Both the position numbers and the translations under genes were made by a program. From contig NZ_JAKGAK010000015.1 in NCBI RefSeq assembly GCF_023061185.1, positions 22,951-86,950 on the forward strand: 64,000 bases of DNA, in the 5' to 3' direction. The notes under the pieces were generated by a model. That model was not told the DNA's origin. It did not search any database and was given only the letters and a program-made list of their open reading frames with translations. Below are positions 21,474 to 30,899 of this stretch, in pieces (position 1 is the first letter of the stretch; the number at the start of each line of letters is the position of its first letter). Source of the DNA: Chromohalobacter beijerinckii (lineage in GTDB: Bacteria; Pseudomonadota; Gammaproteobacteria; Pseudomonadales; Halomonadaceae).

Positions 21474-21506
21474 GTCGCTTCCCGGCGTACCCCGCTTAAA
21501 ACTCAA

Positions 21507-21539
21507 ACGGCGCCCTCCAAGGGGCGCCGTTGATCGTTT
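21507..21539. terminator. Bidirectional terminator between yheU and the 2HCT transporter
   Basis: Nine-bp stem ACGGCGCCC/GGGCGCCGT with a 6-nt loop. The plus strand continues TGATCGTTT and the minus strand TTGAGTTTT, so it can serve both convergent genes. Confidence 0.7.
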
Positions 21540-21567
21540 CGCCGGACCGAATCCGGCGAAGAACGCT

Positions 21568-22884
21568 TCAAGTAAAGAACATTGGCACGAGGATGCTGGA
21601 GATCAGCAGGATCAAGGCGCCACCCAGCCGCGAGGAGATCTGCGCGAAAGGCATCAGCTGCATGCGCTTGGCGGCGGAGAGTACCGCGACATCACCGGTG
21701 CCGCCCATATTGGCCATGCACAGCCCCGCGGTAATCGCCGACTCGACGGGATAGAAGCCGACCAGCTTGCCGACCAGCCCGGCGCCAAAGGCGGCCCCGG
21801 CCACTACGGCGAGCACGATCATTACATAGGTCGGCGTGATGGCATCGATCACCTGGCCGAGATCGGTATAGGCAATGCCGATCCCGAACAGCAGTGCGAA
21901 GGTCCAGTTCTTGGCGACGAACTGGAACCACTGCGAGGCGGACTCGTTGATGCTTTCCGGCACTACGTTGGCGATCTTGAGCACGGCGACCAAGATGATC
22001 ATCAGCGCATAGGGGTGCAGCGGGATGAAGCTACCCAGAATCTGCCCGGCGGTGAAGAACGTCAGCGCAGCGACGACACCGATGCCCAGCTTGGAGAGAT
22101 CGAAGGTGCTCTTGCGCTCCTCGATTTCCACACCCGGCATCATCTGACCGTTACCCGTCAGTTTCGGAAAACGCTTGGCCAACCCGTTGAGCAGGCCCGC
22201 GATGATGATCGCGAAGACGTTACCCAGCGCCAGCGCCGGCACCAGAATCGAGATGTAGTAGCTCGCCGGCTGACCGAGAAGCTGCTCGTAGATCTGACTC
22301 AAGGGCACCGCGCCCGCGCCCATGCCGCCACCGAGAATCGGCAGAGTGATGACCACCAGGGCGTCCTGCGGCGAAAAGCCCATCAATGCGCCAACGATCA
22401 CCGCGAACAGCCCCGCGAAGAACACCGCGCAAATCAAGGGGAGCGCGTAACGCGAGCCGACCTTGACCAACACCTTGGAATCCATGCCCAGGATACTGCC
22501 GGTAATCAGAGCGGCGATATAGAAATTGAGGAAGCCTCCGCCTTTCATGAACTGGGTGACATTCTCGGAGATACTGGTAGGCAGCCAACCCACATAGACC
22601 AATGCGGCCGCGCCGAAGATGGCCAGGATCGCGCCACCGCCCAGGTAGCTTTTGACGATCGGCAGGCGATCACCGATGAAGCCCAGTAATTCACCGAGTA
22701 TCATCATGACCAGCAGGGCACCGATCATGCCGCTGGGCAGCGTGTCGGTGAACATGGCCACGACCATGACAGCGAAAGAGATAAAGAAAACCGGCAGTGG
22801 CATGCCGAAGATGCGCAACGTACCCAGCGCGCTCGAAGCGTGCTGGGTATCGTCCAGGCTTTGTGTAGCGGCACTGGTATTCAT
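21568..22884 (-). CDS. 2-hydroxycarboxylate (citrate/malate) transporter family protein
   Basis: Secondary carrier of the 2HCT family (CitS, MaeN, CimH relatives), 438 residues with about eleven hydrophobic helices. The two re-entrant-loop signatures are visible: GGGMGAGAVPLSQIYEQ in the first half and CMANMGGTGDVAVLSAAKRM near the C-terminus. Substrates of relatives are citrate, malate or lactate with Na+ or H+; the exact one cannot be read here. ATG 22884 is preceded by GGGAGC; further upstream in-frame codons lie in AT-rich intergenic DNA. Divergent from a CitA/CitB-type two-component system that probably controls it. Confidence 0.88.
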   Translation of the reverse strand: MNTSAATQSLDDTQHASSALGTLRIFGMPLPVFFISFAVMVVAMFTDTLPSGMIGALLVMMILGELLGFIGDRLPIVKSYLGGGAILAIFGAAALVYVGWLPTSISENVTQFMKGGGFLNFYIAALITGSILGMDSKVLVKVGSRYALPLICAVFFAGLFAVIVGALMGFSPQDALVVITLPILGGGMGAGAVPLSQIYEQLLGQPASYYISILVPALALGNVFAIIIAGLLNGLAKRFPKLTGNGQMMPGVEIEERKSTFDLSKLGIGVVAALTFFTAGQILGSFIPLHPYALMIILVAVLKIANVVPESINESASQWFQFVAKNWTFALLFGIGIAYTDLGQVIDAITPTYVMIVLAVVAGAAFGAGLVGKLVGFYPVESAITAGLCMANMGGTGDVAVLSAAKRMQLMPFAQISSRLGGALILLISSILVPMFFT

Positions 22885-22990
22885 TGGCGTGCTCCCATGT
22901 GTTGGAATCCACCCGCGCGGGCGGAGAACGTGAACGCCGCCGAGGATAAGCCGCACGTGCCGTGAACCAAGCTTTGCCAACTTATTAAAG

Positions 22991-23012
22991 CGTTTTGAAA
23001 TTATTGAAAACG
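22991..23012. promoter_or_regulatory. Candidate operator in the transporter / sensor-kinase divergent region
   Basis: AT-rich imperfect palindrome with outer arms CGTTTT and AAAACG, in the 201-bp gap between the divergent genes. CitB/DcuR-type regulators bind AT-rich sites in such regions, so this is a reasonable target. No direct support beyond position and symmetry. Confidence 0.3.
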
Positions 23013-23085
23013 ACGATCTTGTATCCGGCATAGCACGTCATGCTTGGGTATTACACCAAGGTCGAAAATCACCCCATATGGCCCG

Positions 23086-24717
23086 ATGCGCATGCCCCGC
23101 TTGCCGACTGTTCGTCTCAATGTGCTGATCTCGCTACTCGTTGCCTCGACGGTGATCGTTACGCTGGGCGTGGCGTTGTGGATGTTCGATGCCACCTTGC
23201 GCGACACTCAGGAAGAGGCCCAGGCGGCCCGTGTCACCGATATCGCCCAGGTCGTGGCGTCGCGACGGCGTGTCGTCAACGTGCTGAAGGAAGCAGGAGA
23301 CAAGCGCGATTTCGCCGCCGATAGCGACGTTCAGGGGGAAATCGACGCCTTGCGCCAGCGTCTGAACGTGGACTTCATCGTGGTGATGAATCCCCATGCC
23401 ATTCGTCTCACGCACCCCGATCCAACGCGTATCGGCGAGCATTTCCAGGGCGGCGACGAAGGCCCGGCACTGCAGGGCGAGCATTACGCCTCGCGGGCCG
23501 AGGGAACCCTGGGCGTCAGCATTCGCGGCTTCGCACCGGTACGCAATGATGCCGGCGAGGTGATCGGCGCCGTCTCGGTAGGGGTGACACTGGATACGCT
23601 GGGCGCCCGCCTGTCCGACAACCGCCTGCACATGGTGCTGGGCATCGGGCTTCTAATGATTCTCGGCACCCTGGGTGCCAGCTGGCTGGCCCGTTACATC
23701 AAGCGTGTACTGATGGGTCTGGAACCGCACCAGATCACGCGTCTGGTGGAAGAACGCCAGGCGATTCTCGGCTCGGTGCACGAAGGCATTCTCGCGGTGG
23801 ATGTCGCCGGGCGTATTACCCTGACCAACGCTGCCGCCTGCTCGCTGCTAGCCCAAGCGGGTCTTGAAGCGCCGGCGCTGGGCACGCCAATCATCGACTA
23901 CCTACCGCAGAGCGGGCTGCCGGATGTGTTGCAAAACGGCAAGGCGTCGCTTGACCAGGAAGTCTTCATCAACGGCCAGGCGCTGCTCGCCAATCGCATG
24001 CCGATTCGCCACCAGGGCCAGGTGATTGGGGCAGTGGCGACCTTCCGCGACAAGAGCGAAATACGTCTGCTTGCCGAGGAGCTGACCGGCGTCCGACGTT
24101 ACGCCGAAGCTCTGCGCGCAGCGACGCATGAGTTCAAGAACAAGCTGCATGTCATGCTCGGTCTGATGCAACTCGAGGAATACCCCGCACTGCACCGCTA
24201 CCTGCGCGACGTGGCGGACCACCATGTCGCGCCGGGGGCGTCCCTGGTCGAAGGCATCGGCGAGCCGGTGTTGGCGGGCTTCCTGCTCGGCAAGCAGAGC
24301 GAGGCCCGCGAACGCGACATTACCTTGATGGTGGACGTCGAGGACGCCATCCCCGCGCCGCGAGACCCCGCCATGATTCACACGCTGGTCATCGTGCTGG
24401 GCAACCTGCTGGAGAACGCCTTCGATGCTGTCGACGAACAACACGAGCGCCACGTCACGCTCACCATGGGCGTCGATGCCGCCCTGCTATCGCTGCATGT
24501 ACAGGACACCGGCCCCGGCATCCCCGAGGCCATGCGAGAGCACATCTTCGCCAGCGGCACCTCGTCCAAGGGGCACCAACGCGGCCTCGGGCTGGCGATG
24601 GTGCACGAGCATGTCGGAGCACATGACGGTACCCTGGCGCTGTATTCCGAACCCGGGCGCGGCACCTTGATCGAGGTCGCCCTGCCCTATCCCGTTTCGT
24701 CCACCACCGAGAATTGA
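23086..24717 (+). CDS. CitA/DcuS-type sensor histidine kinase
   Basis: Membrane sensor of the carboxylate-sensing family, 543 residues from ATG 23086 (ATG 23092 equally possible). One helix near the N-terminus (LNVLISLLVASTVIVTLGVALW), a periplasmic Cache/PAS-like domain (DFIVVMNPHAIRLTHPDPTRIGEHFQGGDE), a second helix (MVLGIGLLMILGTLGASWL), a cytoplasmic PAS (ILGSVHEGILAVDVAGRITLTN), then a CitA-type dimerisation box (LRAATHEFKNKLHVMLGLMQL, phosphoacceptor His in THEFKN) and the ATPase domain (GNLLENAFDAV, DTGPGIP, RGLGLAMVHEHV). Co-transcribed with the response regulator 21 bp downstream. Confidence 0.9.
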   Translation: MRMPRLPTVRLNVLISLLVASTVIVTLGVALWMFDATLRDTQEEAQAARVTDIAQVVASRRRVVNVLKEAGDKRDFAADSDVQGEIDALRQRLNVDFIVVMNPHAIRLTHPDPTRIGEHFQGGDEGPALQGEHYASRAEGTLGVSIRGFAPVRNDAGEVIGAVSVGVTLDTLGARLSDNRLHMVLGIGLLMILGTLGASWLARYIKRVLMGLEPHQITRLVEERQAILGSVHEGILAVDVAGRITLTNAAACSLLAQAGLEAPALGTPIIDYLPQSGLPDVLQNGKASLDQEVFINGQALLANRMPIRHQGQVIGAVATFRDKSEIRLLAEELTGVRRYAEALRAATHEFKNKLHVMLGLMQLEEYPALHRYLRDVADHHVAPGASLVEGIGEPVLAGFLLGKQSEARERDITLMVDVEDAIPAPRDPAMIHTLVIVLGNLLENAFDAVDEQHERHVTLTMGVDAALLSLHVQDTGPGIPEAMREHIFASGTSSKGHQRGLGLAMVHEHVGAHDGTLALYSEPGRGTLIEVALPYPVSSTTEN

Positions 24718-24738
24718 GCGAGCAATGAGAACGCCGGC

Positions 24739-25479
24739 ATGAGCGATACGCCACTGCAAGTACTCATCGTCGAGGATGACCCCATGGTCATGCGCCTCAA
24801 CGTCGAATACCTCAACCGACTCGATGACGTCGCGCTGGTCGCGCAATGCGGCGATGTTCCCGGTGCCCTGGACGTGCTGGAGCGCGACGCCGTCGACGTC
24901 ATCCTGCTCGACGTCTATCTGCGCGGCCGCAACGGGCTGGAAATCATCCGTTACCTGCAGCGGCTGGGCCGCGACATCGATGTCATCCTGATCACCGCCG
25001 CCAGCGAGACCGAGACCGTGCGCGCCGCACGGCGCCTCGGCGTGCGCGATTATCTGGTCAAACCCTTCGAGTTCGAGCGCTTCAAGGTCGCCGTCGATGC
25101 CTGCCGACGTGTGCGTGCCACACTGGAGCACCTCCCCGAACAAGCCGACCAACGCGACCTCGACCGGCTTTTCCAACCCGCCAGGCCACGCCAGACGCGT
25201 AGCGATGGGCTGCCCAAGGGACTGACGACGCCCTCATTGGCGCAAATCGCCCAGGCCATTCTGAGTCTCGACGAGGAAACCTTCACCACCGAAAGCCTGA
25301 TACCGGCCACCGGCATGTCTCGCGTCTCGGTGCGCAAGTATTTGAAATACCTGACCGAGCACGGCTATCTCGGCGAGTCCTTCCACTACGGGCAGGTGGG
25401 GCGCCCTTCGTTTACCTATCGCTGCCTGGATACGGCCGCCCTGCAAGGAATCCTCGCAGCTAATCGCACGACACCATGA
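24739..25479 (+). CDS. CitB/DcuR-type response regulator
   Basis: Response regulator partner of the preceding kinase, 246 residues. Receiver domain (LIVEDDPMVMRLNVEYL; phosphoacceptor Asp in VDVILLDVYLRGRNGLEI; KPFEFERF), a linker, then a C-terminal helix-turn-helix (ITTESLIPATGMSRVSVRKYLKYL-like region near residues 185-210, ending LGESFHYGQVGRPSFTYR) typical of the CitT/DpiA/DcuR class. Expected to activate the divergent 2-hydroxycarboxylate transporter. Confidence 0.9.
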   Translation: MSDTPLQVLIVEDDPMVMRLNVEYLNRLDDVALVAQCGDVPGALDVLERDAVDVILLDVYLRGRNGLEIIRYLQRLGRDIDVILITAASETETVRAARRLGVRDYLVKPFEFERFKVAVDACRRVRATLEHLPEQADQRDLDRLFQPARPRQTRSDGLPKGLTTPSLAQIAQAILSLDEETFTTESLIPATGMSRVSVRKYLKYLTEHGYLGESFHYGQVGRPSFTYRCLDTAALQGILAANRTTP

Positions 25480-25521
25480 AATCGACCATCGACATGCATA
25501 AAAACGGTTCTTTGCTCACCG

Positions 25522-25598
25522 CTATCGGGAATAAATTCCCTCCCACAAGCACAAGCTAACCGGCAGGGGGCTGTGGGAGCGAACTTGTTCGCGATGAT
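25522..25598. repeat. REP doublet (REPIN-like)
   Basis: Two related palindromic units in opposite orientation: 25522-25547, containing GGGAATAAATTCCC then TCCCACA; and 25572-25598, containing TGTGGGAGCGAAC then TTGTTCGCGAT. Both resemble the TGTGGGAGCGA REP family common in Pseudomonas and relatives. They lie between the convergent response regulator and zipA genes, typical REP territory. Confidence 0.65.
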
Positions 25599-25633
25599 CT
25601 GTGCCGCATTTCCCGGCAAAGTGCGATGAACCC

Positions 25634-25661
25634 AAAAAAACGAGGCCCCGAAGGGCCCCGC
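25634..25661 (-). terminator. Intrinsic terminator after zipA
   Basis: On the minus strand a 9-bp GC-rich stem with a TTCG loop, followed by seven T residues, 73 bp after the zipA stop. Confidence 0.8.
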
Positions 25662-25733
25662 TGGTTTTCAAGAGTGGCCGTCTTAAAGAACAAGCATCAG
25701 CGAGAACAGGCAAGAATCGCGATGCTAACGCTC

Positions 25734-27026
25734 TCAATTCGCCTGATAGCGATGCAGGCGATGGCGGCGCTCGAATTCCTGCACGCGCTGCCGGGCGAAC
25801 TCCACCGTCTGCGCGGTCATCACGCTGCGGTTTTCGTCCTTCAACTCGCCGCTGAGATTGCGTACCAGCACCATGGCGGTTTCGAACATGGCCTCGAACG
25901 CCGCCGCGCTGTCATGCGCGCTGGGCAACGGCATCAAAAACGTCACCCCCGGCGTCGCGAACTCGTCCATGTCATCGAGATCGAACACGCCCGGCTTGAG
26001 CACGTTGACCATCGTGAACTGCAAGGCGCTGTCGTCCGACTCGGTCTCGAAACGGTGGAAAACACCCATTTCATGGCAGTAACGCAACCCGCAGGCCAGC
26101 ATCAGATTGAGCAGGTCCGGGCCTTGGAAACCTGCCTCATCGCGTGACAGCACGCTGATGACGATGACTTCTTCGGCGTCGGACAACGCCTCGCGTGCGC
26201 GATCGGCATGTACCGGGTTACGCTTGGCACGCTCTATTGCCGGATGATCGGTGACTACCTCGCGGTGTGCCGTACGTTCCTCGGCACGCGCTGGCTGCGA
26301 GGGCGGCGCCTCGGCCTCTTCGTCCGTGGCACGAACCGCCGATGGCTCGTCAGGCATTGCCCGTCGCGTGGACGCTTCCTCACGACGCTGCGGGGCCTCG
26401 TCCATTGCCGGACGCGCCGCCTCGGCACGAGCCGAGTCGGGCGCAGGCTCACGAGCTGACGATGACTCAAGCGTCGGCTCGTGATGCGAATGCTCGTCAT
26501 CAGACAGGTACTCGTCATCGTGGTCACGAGACGCCGTGAAGCGCTGGGCCGAGGCGCTCATACGCTGAGCCCCCGCGCGCACGGCATCCTTCATGCCCTG
26601 CATGCCGGAACGTTTGCCCTCCTGAGCGTTATCATTCCGATGTGCATTGCCCTCCTCATAAGCGTGGTCCTCATAAGCATGGTCCCGGCCACGCTTGAGC
26701 ACGCTGGGCTTGAGCTTTTCCTCGGGGATTCGCTCCTGGCGCAAGGGGGATTCCGGCCGTACCGGTTCACGCTCCTCGCTACGATCGAAGGTGGCATCGC
26801 GCACGACACGCGCACCTCCATTGGGCAACTCCCGCCGGACCTCAGCCTCGCGGGCCGCTTTTTCCGGATCCTCTTCCTCGGCGTCCCTGCCCTCGGATAC
26901 CCGACTATGCGCTGCCTGGTCGAGGCGCGGGACGCGGCGCTGGCGCTGGAGCCGACGCACACCGTCGATCACGATGGTCGTCACCAGTACCAGCCCCAGG
27001 ATGATTAGCCACTCTCTTAGTTCCAT
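25734..27026 (-). CDS. zipA: Cell division protein ZipA
   Basis: Membrane anchor for FtsZ at the division ring, 430 residues. An N-terminal helix (LREWLIILGLVLVTTIVIDGVRRL, residues 3-26) is followed by basic residues, then an unusually long charged, low-complexity linker (about 30-280, rich in Glu, Arg and Ala), then the C-terminal FtsZ-binding domain (VIVISVLSRDEAGFQGPDLLNLMLACGLRYCHEMGVFHRF, to the end). The linker is longer than in E. coli ZipA (328 residues). Same strand as smc, which lies 198 bp upstream; smc-zipA adjacency is conserved in several gammaproteobacteria. Confidence 0.94.
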   Translation of the reverse strand: MELREWLIILGLVLVTTIVIDGVRRLQRQRRVPRLDQAAHSRVSEGRDAEEEDPEKAAREAEVRRELPNGGARVVRDATFDRSEEREPVRPESPLRQERIPEEKLKPSVLKRGRDHAYEDHAYEEGNAHRNDNAQEGKRSGMQGMKDAVRAGAQRMSASAQRFTASRDHDDEYLSDDEHSHHEPTLESSSAREPAPDSARAEAARPAMDEAPQRREEASTRRAMPDEPSAVRATDEEAEAPPSQPARAEERTAHREVVTDHPAIERAKRNPVHADRAREALSDAEEVIVISVLSRDEAGFQGPDLLNLMLACGLRYCHEMGVFHRFETESDDSALQFTMVNVLKPGVFDLDDMDEFATPGVTFLMPLPSAHDSAAAFEAMFETAMVLVRNLSGELKDENRSVMTAQTVEFARQRVQEFERRHRLHRYQAN

Positions 27027-27098
27027 GGGTCGTCTTGCCTGTTCGCTATTGGCGCCATGATTAAAACTCGTTCGTGAAGAAGCATAGCGCGATTAACA

Positions 27099-27119
27099 AA
27101 AAAAGGGCCACTTTTTTTG
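27099..27119. terminator. A/T-run hairpin between smc and zipA
   Basis: AAAAAAAG pairs with CTTTTTTT around a 5-nt loop. On the minus strand this gives a hairpin ending in seven T residues about 105 bp after smc. The stem is weak, so read-through to zipA is likely. Confidence 0.4.
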
Positions 27120-27223
27120 AATGTCAAGTAGTACCCTTAGCTCAGAGCAATCACCCTTCAATATCCCTGTCGAGGCTCACACAATAGTGTTGGTAACCCT
27201 TTTGGCGATTTTCTGCAAGTCGT

Positions 27224-30200
27224 TCATGCGTCTGCCAGGGTCGCCGCCTCGTCGATTCCTACCGATACCAGCCGGGATACCCCGGCTTCCTGCATGGTCA
27301 CGCCCATCAATCGTTCGGCCGCTTCCATGGCAATCTTATTGTGTGTGATGTAAATGAACTGAACACTCTCGGACATTTCTTTCACCAGCTTGGCGTAACG
27401 TCCCACGTTGGCATCATCCAACGGTGCATCGACTTCGTCGAGCATACAGAATGGTGCCGGGTTAAGCTGAAAGATAGCAAATACCAGCGACAATGCCGTC
27501 AGTGCTTTTTCACCCCCCGACAGCAGATGAATGGTGGTGTTTTTCTTGCCCGGTGGGCGCGCCATGATGGCTACCCCCGTCTCTAGCAAATCGTCGCCGG
27601 TTAGCGTCAACCATGCGGCCCCACCGCCGAAGACCTTGGGAAAAAGCTCGCCGAAGCCGGCATTGACCTGATCGAAAGTCTGCTTGAAACGCGTCCGCGT
27701 TTCCTGGTCGATACGCCGAATTGCCTTTTCCAGGGTCTCGATGGCCTCGCTCAACTCGGCATGCTGGGCCTCGAGATAGTCGCGACGCTCGGCCTGCTGG
27801 TCGTACTCCTCGATGGCCGCCAGGTTGATGGCGCCGAGGCGGCGGATCTTATCGCCGAGCTCATCAAGCCGGGTCTGCCATGCCGATTCGGTGGCGTTGG
27901 GGTCGAGCCCTTCACGCAGCGCGTCGACATCGTGCCCGAGTTCTTCGAGGTGTGAATCCTGCGTATCGGCTTTCAGTGTCAGGGCCTGCACCTGCATGCG
28001 CGCTTCTTCGAGCTTGCCACGTAGACCATCGAGATTGCGTTCGTGTTCCTGGCGCTTGGCTTCGGTGTTGCGTAGCGTTTCGGCCAGTTGGTGGGCGCGA
28101 TCGCGCGAGGCGTTGAGCGTCGCTTCCTCGCGACTGCGGCGGTCGAGCAATTCGTCGAGCCGTTCCCGCGTTTCCTCTTCCGGTTCACACAGAGTCGCGC
28201 GCTGCTCTTCGAGCATGGCGAGCTTCTCGGCCAGGCGCTCGCGCTGATCACGCGAGCGCGCATGCTGCTGATCGAGCCCTGAGCGCTCCGTCTCCAAACG
28301 CTGACGCTCCATCGCCAGATGTTGCTGGCGCTCGCGCGCAGGCGCTACCTGCTGGCGTAGGGACTGGGCTTTTTCCCGCGCATCGCGACGCTGATTTTCC
28401 AATGCCTCGCGCGTCTGGCTATTGGCGTCCACGTCACTCATCGCCGCCTGCCAGCGCTCACGCGTTTCCTCGAGTTCCAGGCGTCGCTCGGCATGGCGCT
28501 CGACGAGCTGCGCCACATCATCATCGAGCTCACGAGAGCGTGCGTCGAGCTGTTCCAGGCGGCTCGCCAGCCCAGCCTCGCGCGAGGCCAGCTGCTGCCG
28601 ACGCTGTCCAAGGTCACGCTCCTGAAGACGCAGCGATTCGAGCTCCGCCACCGCGTGTTCCACCGCTTCACGCGCGGTATGCAACGTTTTCTCGAGGGTC
28701 TCGAGCGAGGCTTCGAGCGCCGCGAGATCGGCTTGCAGTGTCTCGCGTCGACGGCGCTGAACCAGCACGCCATCATCGGATGCCGACTCGCCACGCCGGC
28801 GCACCCAATCCGGGCCCAGCCACAGCCCGCCAGGGGTGACCACGCTCTCGCCTGCCATCAAGCGCGTGCGCGTCGACCAGGCGGCCTCCTCATCGGCGGC
28901 GCAGTGAATGCCATTGAGCCAAGTGCCCAGCGCCCCGGCGCCATCGACTTGTGCTCTCAATGTGCCGGCAACCGGCACCACGTCATCGCCACCTAGCAAG
29001 GCCAATTCAGCAGGCGGGGCGTCGGCGACGATCTCGGCCATGGTGGAGGTCGTCGCGAGGCGCGCCTTGAGCCACGGCGACAAAACCCAAGCCACGACCG
29101 TCTCCCAGGGCGCGGCGACTTCCAACCGTTCGGCCAGACGCGGCGCCTCGGCCAGGCCATGGCGCTCGAGATGCGACTCCAGGGCGGCGTCGTCATCGGT
29201 CAGGGCGGCATCGAGCAAGGCCTCTACCGACGCCAGCTCGCCCTGCAGGCGGCTCAGCTGCGAACGCTGGGTATCGCGCTGAGCTGCTGCTTCGTCGAGG
29301 CGTGTCTGGGCGTCCTCGCGTTGTTGTTGCAGGCGCTCACGTTGACTTTCTAACGCCTCCTGATCGAGATCCAGCGCCTCGAGTTGCTCGCGCAGTTCAC
29401 CGCGCTCGCCGCGCAACGCTTCGACATCAGGCAGCTCCTGGCGTTGCTGGCGACGCTTGCCGATCTGATCGTCCAATTCGGCGATGGTGTTTTCGAGGCG
29501 ACGCACGTCGTCCTGGGCACGCTCGGCTCCGTGCGCCACATCACGATCGCTTTCGTTGAAACGCTCCCACTCTTGTTGCGCGGTGGCAGCTTCTTCGTCG
29601 GCGGCGTCTAGAGATTCTTGCAGCATCTCCAGCGTTTCCTGGGCCTCTTCAAGCTCGGGAGCGATGCTCTCAAGACGCTCGTCCAAGGCCGCACGACGCT
29701 CGTCGTCCTGGGATCCCAACTGTTCGAGTTCGTTCAGCTCACGGCGCGCATCCTCTATATCCTGCGCCAGTTGCTGATCGCGCGAACGCGCATGCTCGAT
29801 GGACTGCTCGATCCGCGCTATCTCGGCACCGGTCTCATAGAAGCGAGCTTGATGGGTCTCCAGCTCGGCGGCGACCTCATCGTGCGCCAGCCGCGATTCT
29901 TCCAAACGACTTTCGCATTGGCGCTGGCCGAGGATCTCGTGCTCGACCTGATTTTCCAGCTCGCGGACGTGCTGTTCCTGGGTATGCTGCTGGGTACGAA
30001 ACGCCCGTGTGCGCAGCAGCGCCAGCTCGCCCTTGAGGCGATATTCCTCGTCTTTCAGAGTCTGGTAGCGCCGCGCGGCATCGGCCTGGCGCTTCAGACG
30101 CTCGAGCTGCTTGTCGAGCTCTTCGCGAATGTCGTCGAGGCGGTCGAGGTTCTCCTGAGTGCGGCGCAGGCGATTCTCGGTTTCGCGACGGCGTTCCTTG

Positions 30201-30718
30201 TACTTGGAAACGCCCGCCGCTTCCTCCAGTGTCGAGCGCAGCTCCTCGGGGCGCGCCTCGACCAGCCGCGAGATCATGCCCTGGCCGATGATGGCGTAGG
30301 AACGCGGCCCCAACCCCGTACCCAGGAAGAGATCGGAAATATCGCGACGTCGACACTTCTGGCCGTTGAAGAAATAGTTGGATTGGCTGTCGCGGGTGAC
30401 CTGGCGCTTGACGGAGATTTCAGCGTACTGGGCGTAAACGCCGCCCATGGTCCCGTCACTGTTGTCGAAGACCAGTTCGATGGACGCCTGCCCCACCGGC
30501 GAGCGCCCGGTGGAGCCGTTGAAGATGACATCGGTCATCGACTCGCCGCGCAGCGTCTTGGCAGAGGATTCACCCATCACCCAGCGCACGGCGTCGATGA
30601 TGTTCGACTTGCCGCAGCCATTGGGGCCGACGATGGCGGTCATATTGCCGGCGAACGGCACATTGACCGCATCGACGAACGACTTGAAGCCGACCAATTT
30701 GATGGACGTGAGGCGCAT
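27224..30718 (-). CDS. smc: Chromosome segregation ATPase Smc
   Basis: Structural-maintenance-of-chromosomes ATPase, 1164 residues, standard bacterial length. N-terminal head with Walker A GPNGCGKSNIIDAV (residues 31-44), two long coiled coils (about 170-500 and 660-1000), a central hinge (about 510-650), and the C-terminal head with signature LLSGGEKALTALSLVF and Walker B APFCMLDEVDAPLDDAN. The kleisin partner genes scpA and scpB are not in the window. Divergent from a LexA-like gene. Confidence 0.96.
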   Translation of the reverse strand: MRLTSIKLVGFKSFVDAVNVPFAGNMTAIVGPNGCGKSNIIDAVRWVMGESSAKTLRGESMTDVIFNGSTGRSPVGQASIELVFDNSDGTMGGVYAQYAEISVKRQVTRDSQSNYFFNGQKCRRRDISDLFLGTGLGPRSYAIIGQGMISRLVEARPEELRSTLEEAAGVSKYKERRRETENRLRRTQENLDRLDDIREELDKQLERLKRQADAARRYQTLKDEEYRLKGELALLRTRAFRTQQHTQEQHVRELENQVEHEILGQRQCESRLEESRLAHDEVAAELETHQARFYETGAEIARIEQSIEHARSRDQQLAQDIEDARRELNELEQLGSQDDERRAALDERLESIAPELEEAQETLEMLQESLDAADEEAATAQQEWERFNESDRDVAHGAERAQDDVRRLENTIAELDDQIGKRRQQRQELPDVEALRGERGELREQLEALDLDQEALESQRERLQQQREDAQTRLDEAAAQRDTQRSQLSRLQGELASVEALLDAALTDDDAALESHLERHGLAEAPRLAERLEVAAPWETVVAWVLSPWLKARLATTSTMAEIVADAPPAELALLGGDDVVPVAGTLRAQVDGAGALGTWLNGIHCAADEEAAWSTRTRLMAGESVVTPGGLWLGPDWVRRRGESASDDGVLVQRRRRETLQADLAALEASLETLEKTLHTAREAVEHAVAELESLRLQERDLGQRRQQLASREAGLASRLEQLDARSRELDDDVAQLVERHAERRLELEETRERWQAAMSDVDANSQTREALENQRRDAREKAQSLRQQVAPARERQQHLAMERQRLETERSGLDQQHARSRDQRERLAEKLAMLEEQRATLCEPEEETRERLDELLDRRSREEATLNASRDRAHQLAETLRNTEAKRQEHERNLDGLRGKLEEARMQVQALTLKADTQDSHLEELGHDVDALREGLDPNATESAWQTRLDELGDKIRRLGAINLAAIEEYDQQAERRDYLEAQHAELSEAIETLEKAIRRIDQETRTRFKQTFDQVNAGFGELFPKVFGGGAAWLTLTGDDLLETGVAIMARPPGKKNTTIHLLSGGEKALTALSLVFAIFQLNPAPFCMLDEVDAPLDDANVGRYAKLVKEMSESVQFIYITHNKIAMEAAERLMGVTMQEAGVSRLVSVGIDEAATLADA

Positions 30719-30843
30719 GCGCTGCCGGAATTCCCCAGGATGAGTCGCGGCCCGATGCTCGAGCCATGCATGAGAGCCCGCAGTCTATCCGAGGCGCGGG
30801 CGCGGCCCAAGCCCCTTTACCAACTCCATATCGCCACCGGGAT

Positions 30844-30871
30844 TTGCCGCCTCGCCCCGCCTTGCTATGAT
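30844..30871 (+). promoter_or_regulatory. Sigma70 promoter of the LexA-like gene
   Basis: TTGCCG at 30844, 16-bp spacer, TATGAT at 30866. The predicted start, near 30878, leaves a short leader before the GAGGGAGAGGG ribosome site. No CTGT-N8-ACAG SOS box was found in the 30719-30899 gap. Confidence 0.55.
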
Positions 30872-30899
30872 GCCGCAGGATCATCCGAGGGAGAGGGTC

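Noticed and set aside
30719..30899. SOS box for the LexA-like gene
   Set aside because: No CTGT-N8-ACAG or close variant found between smc and the LexA-like gene.
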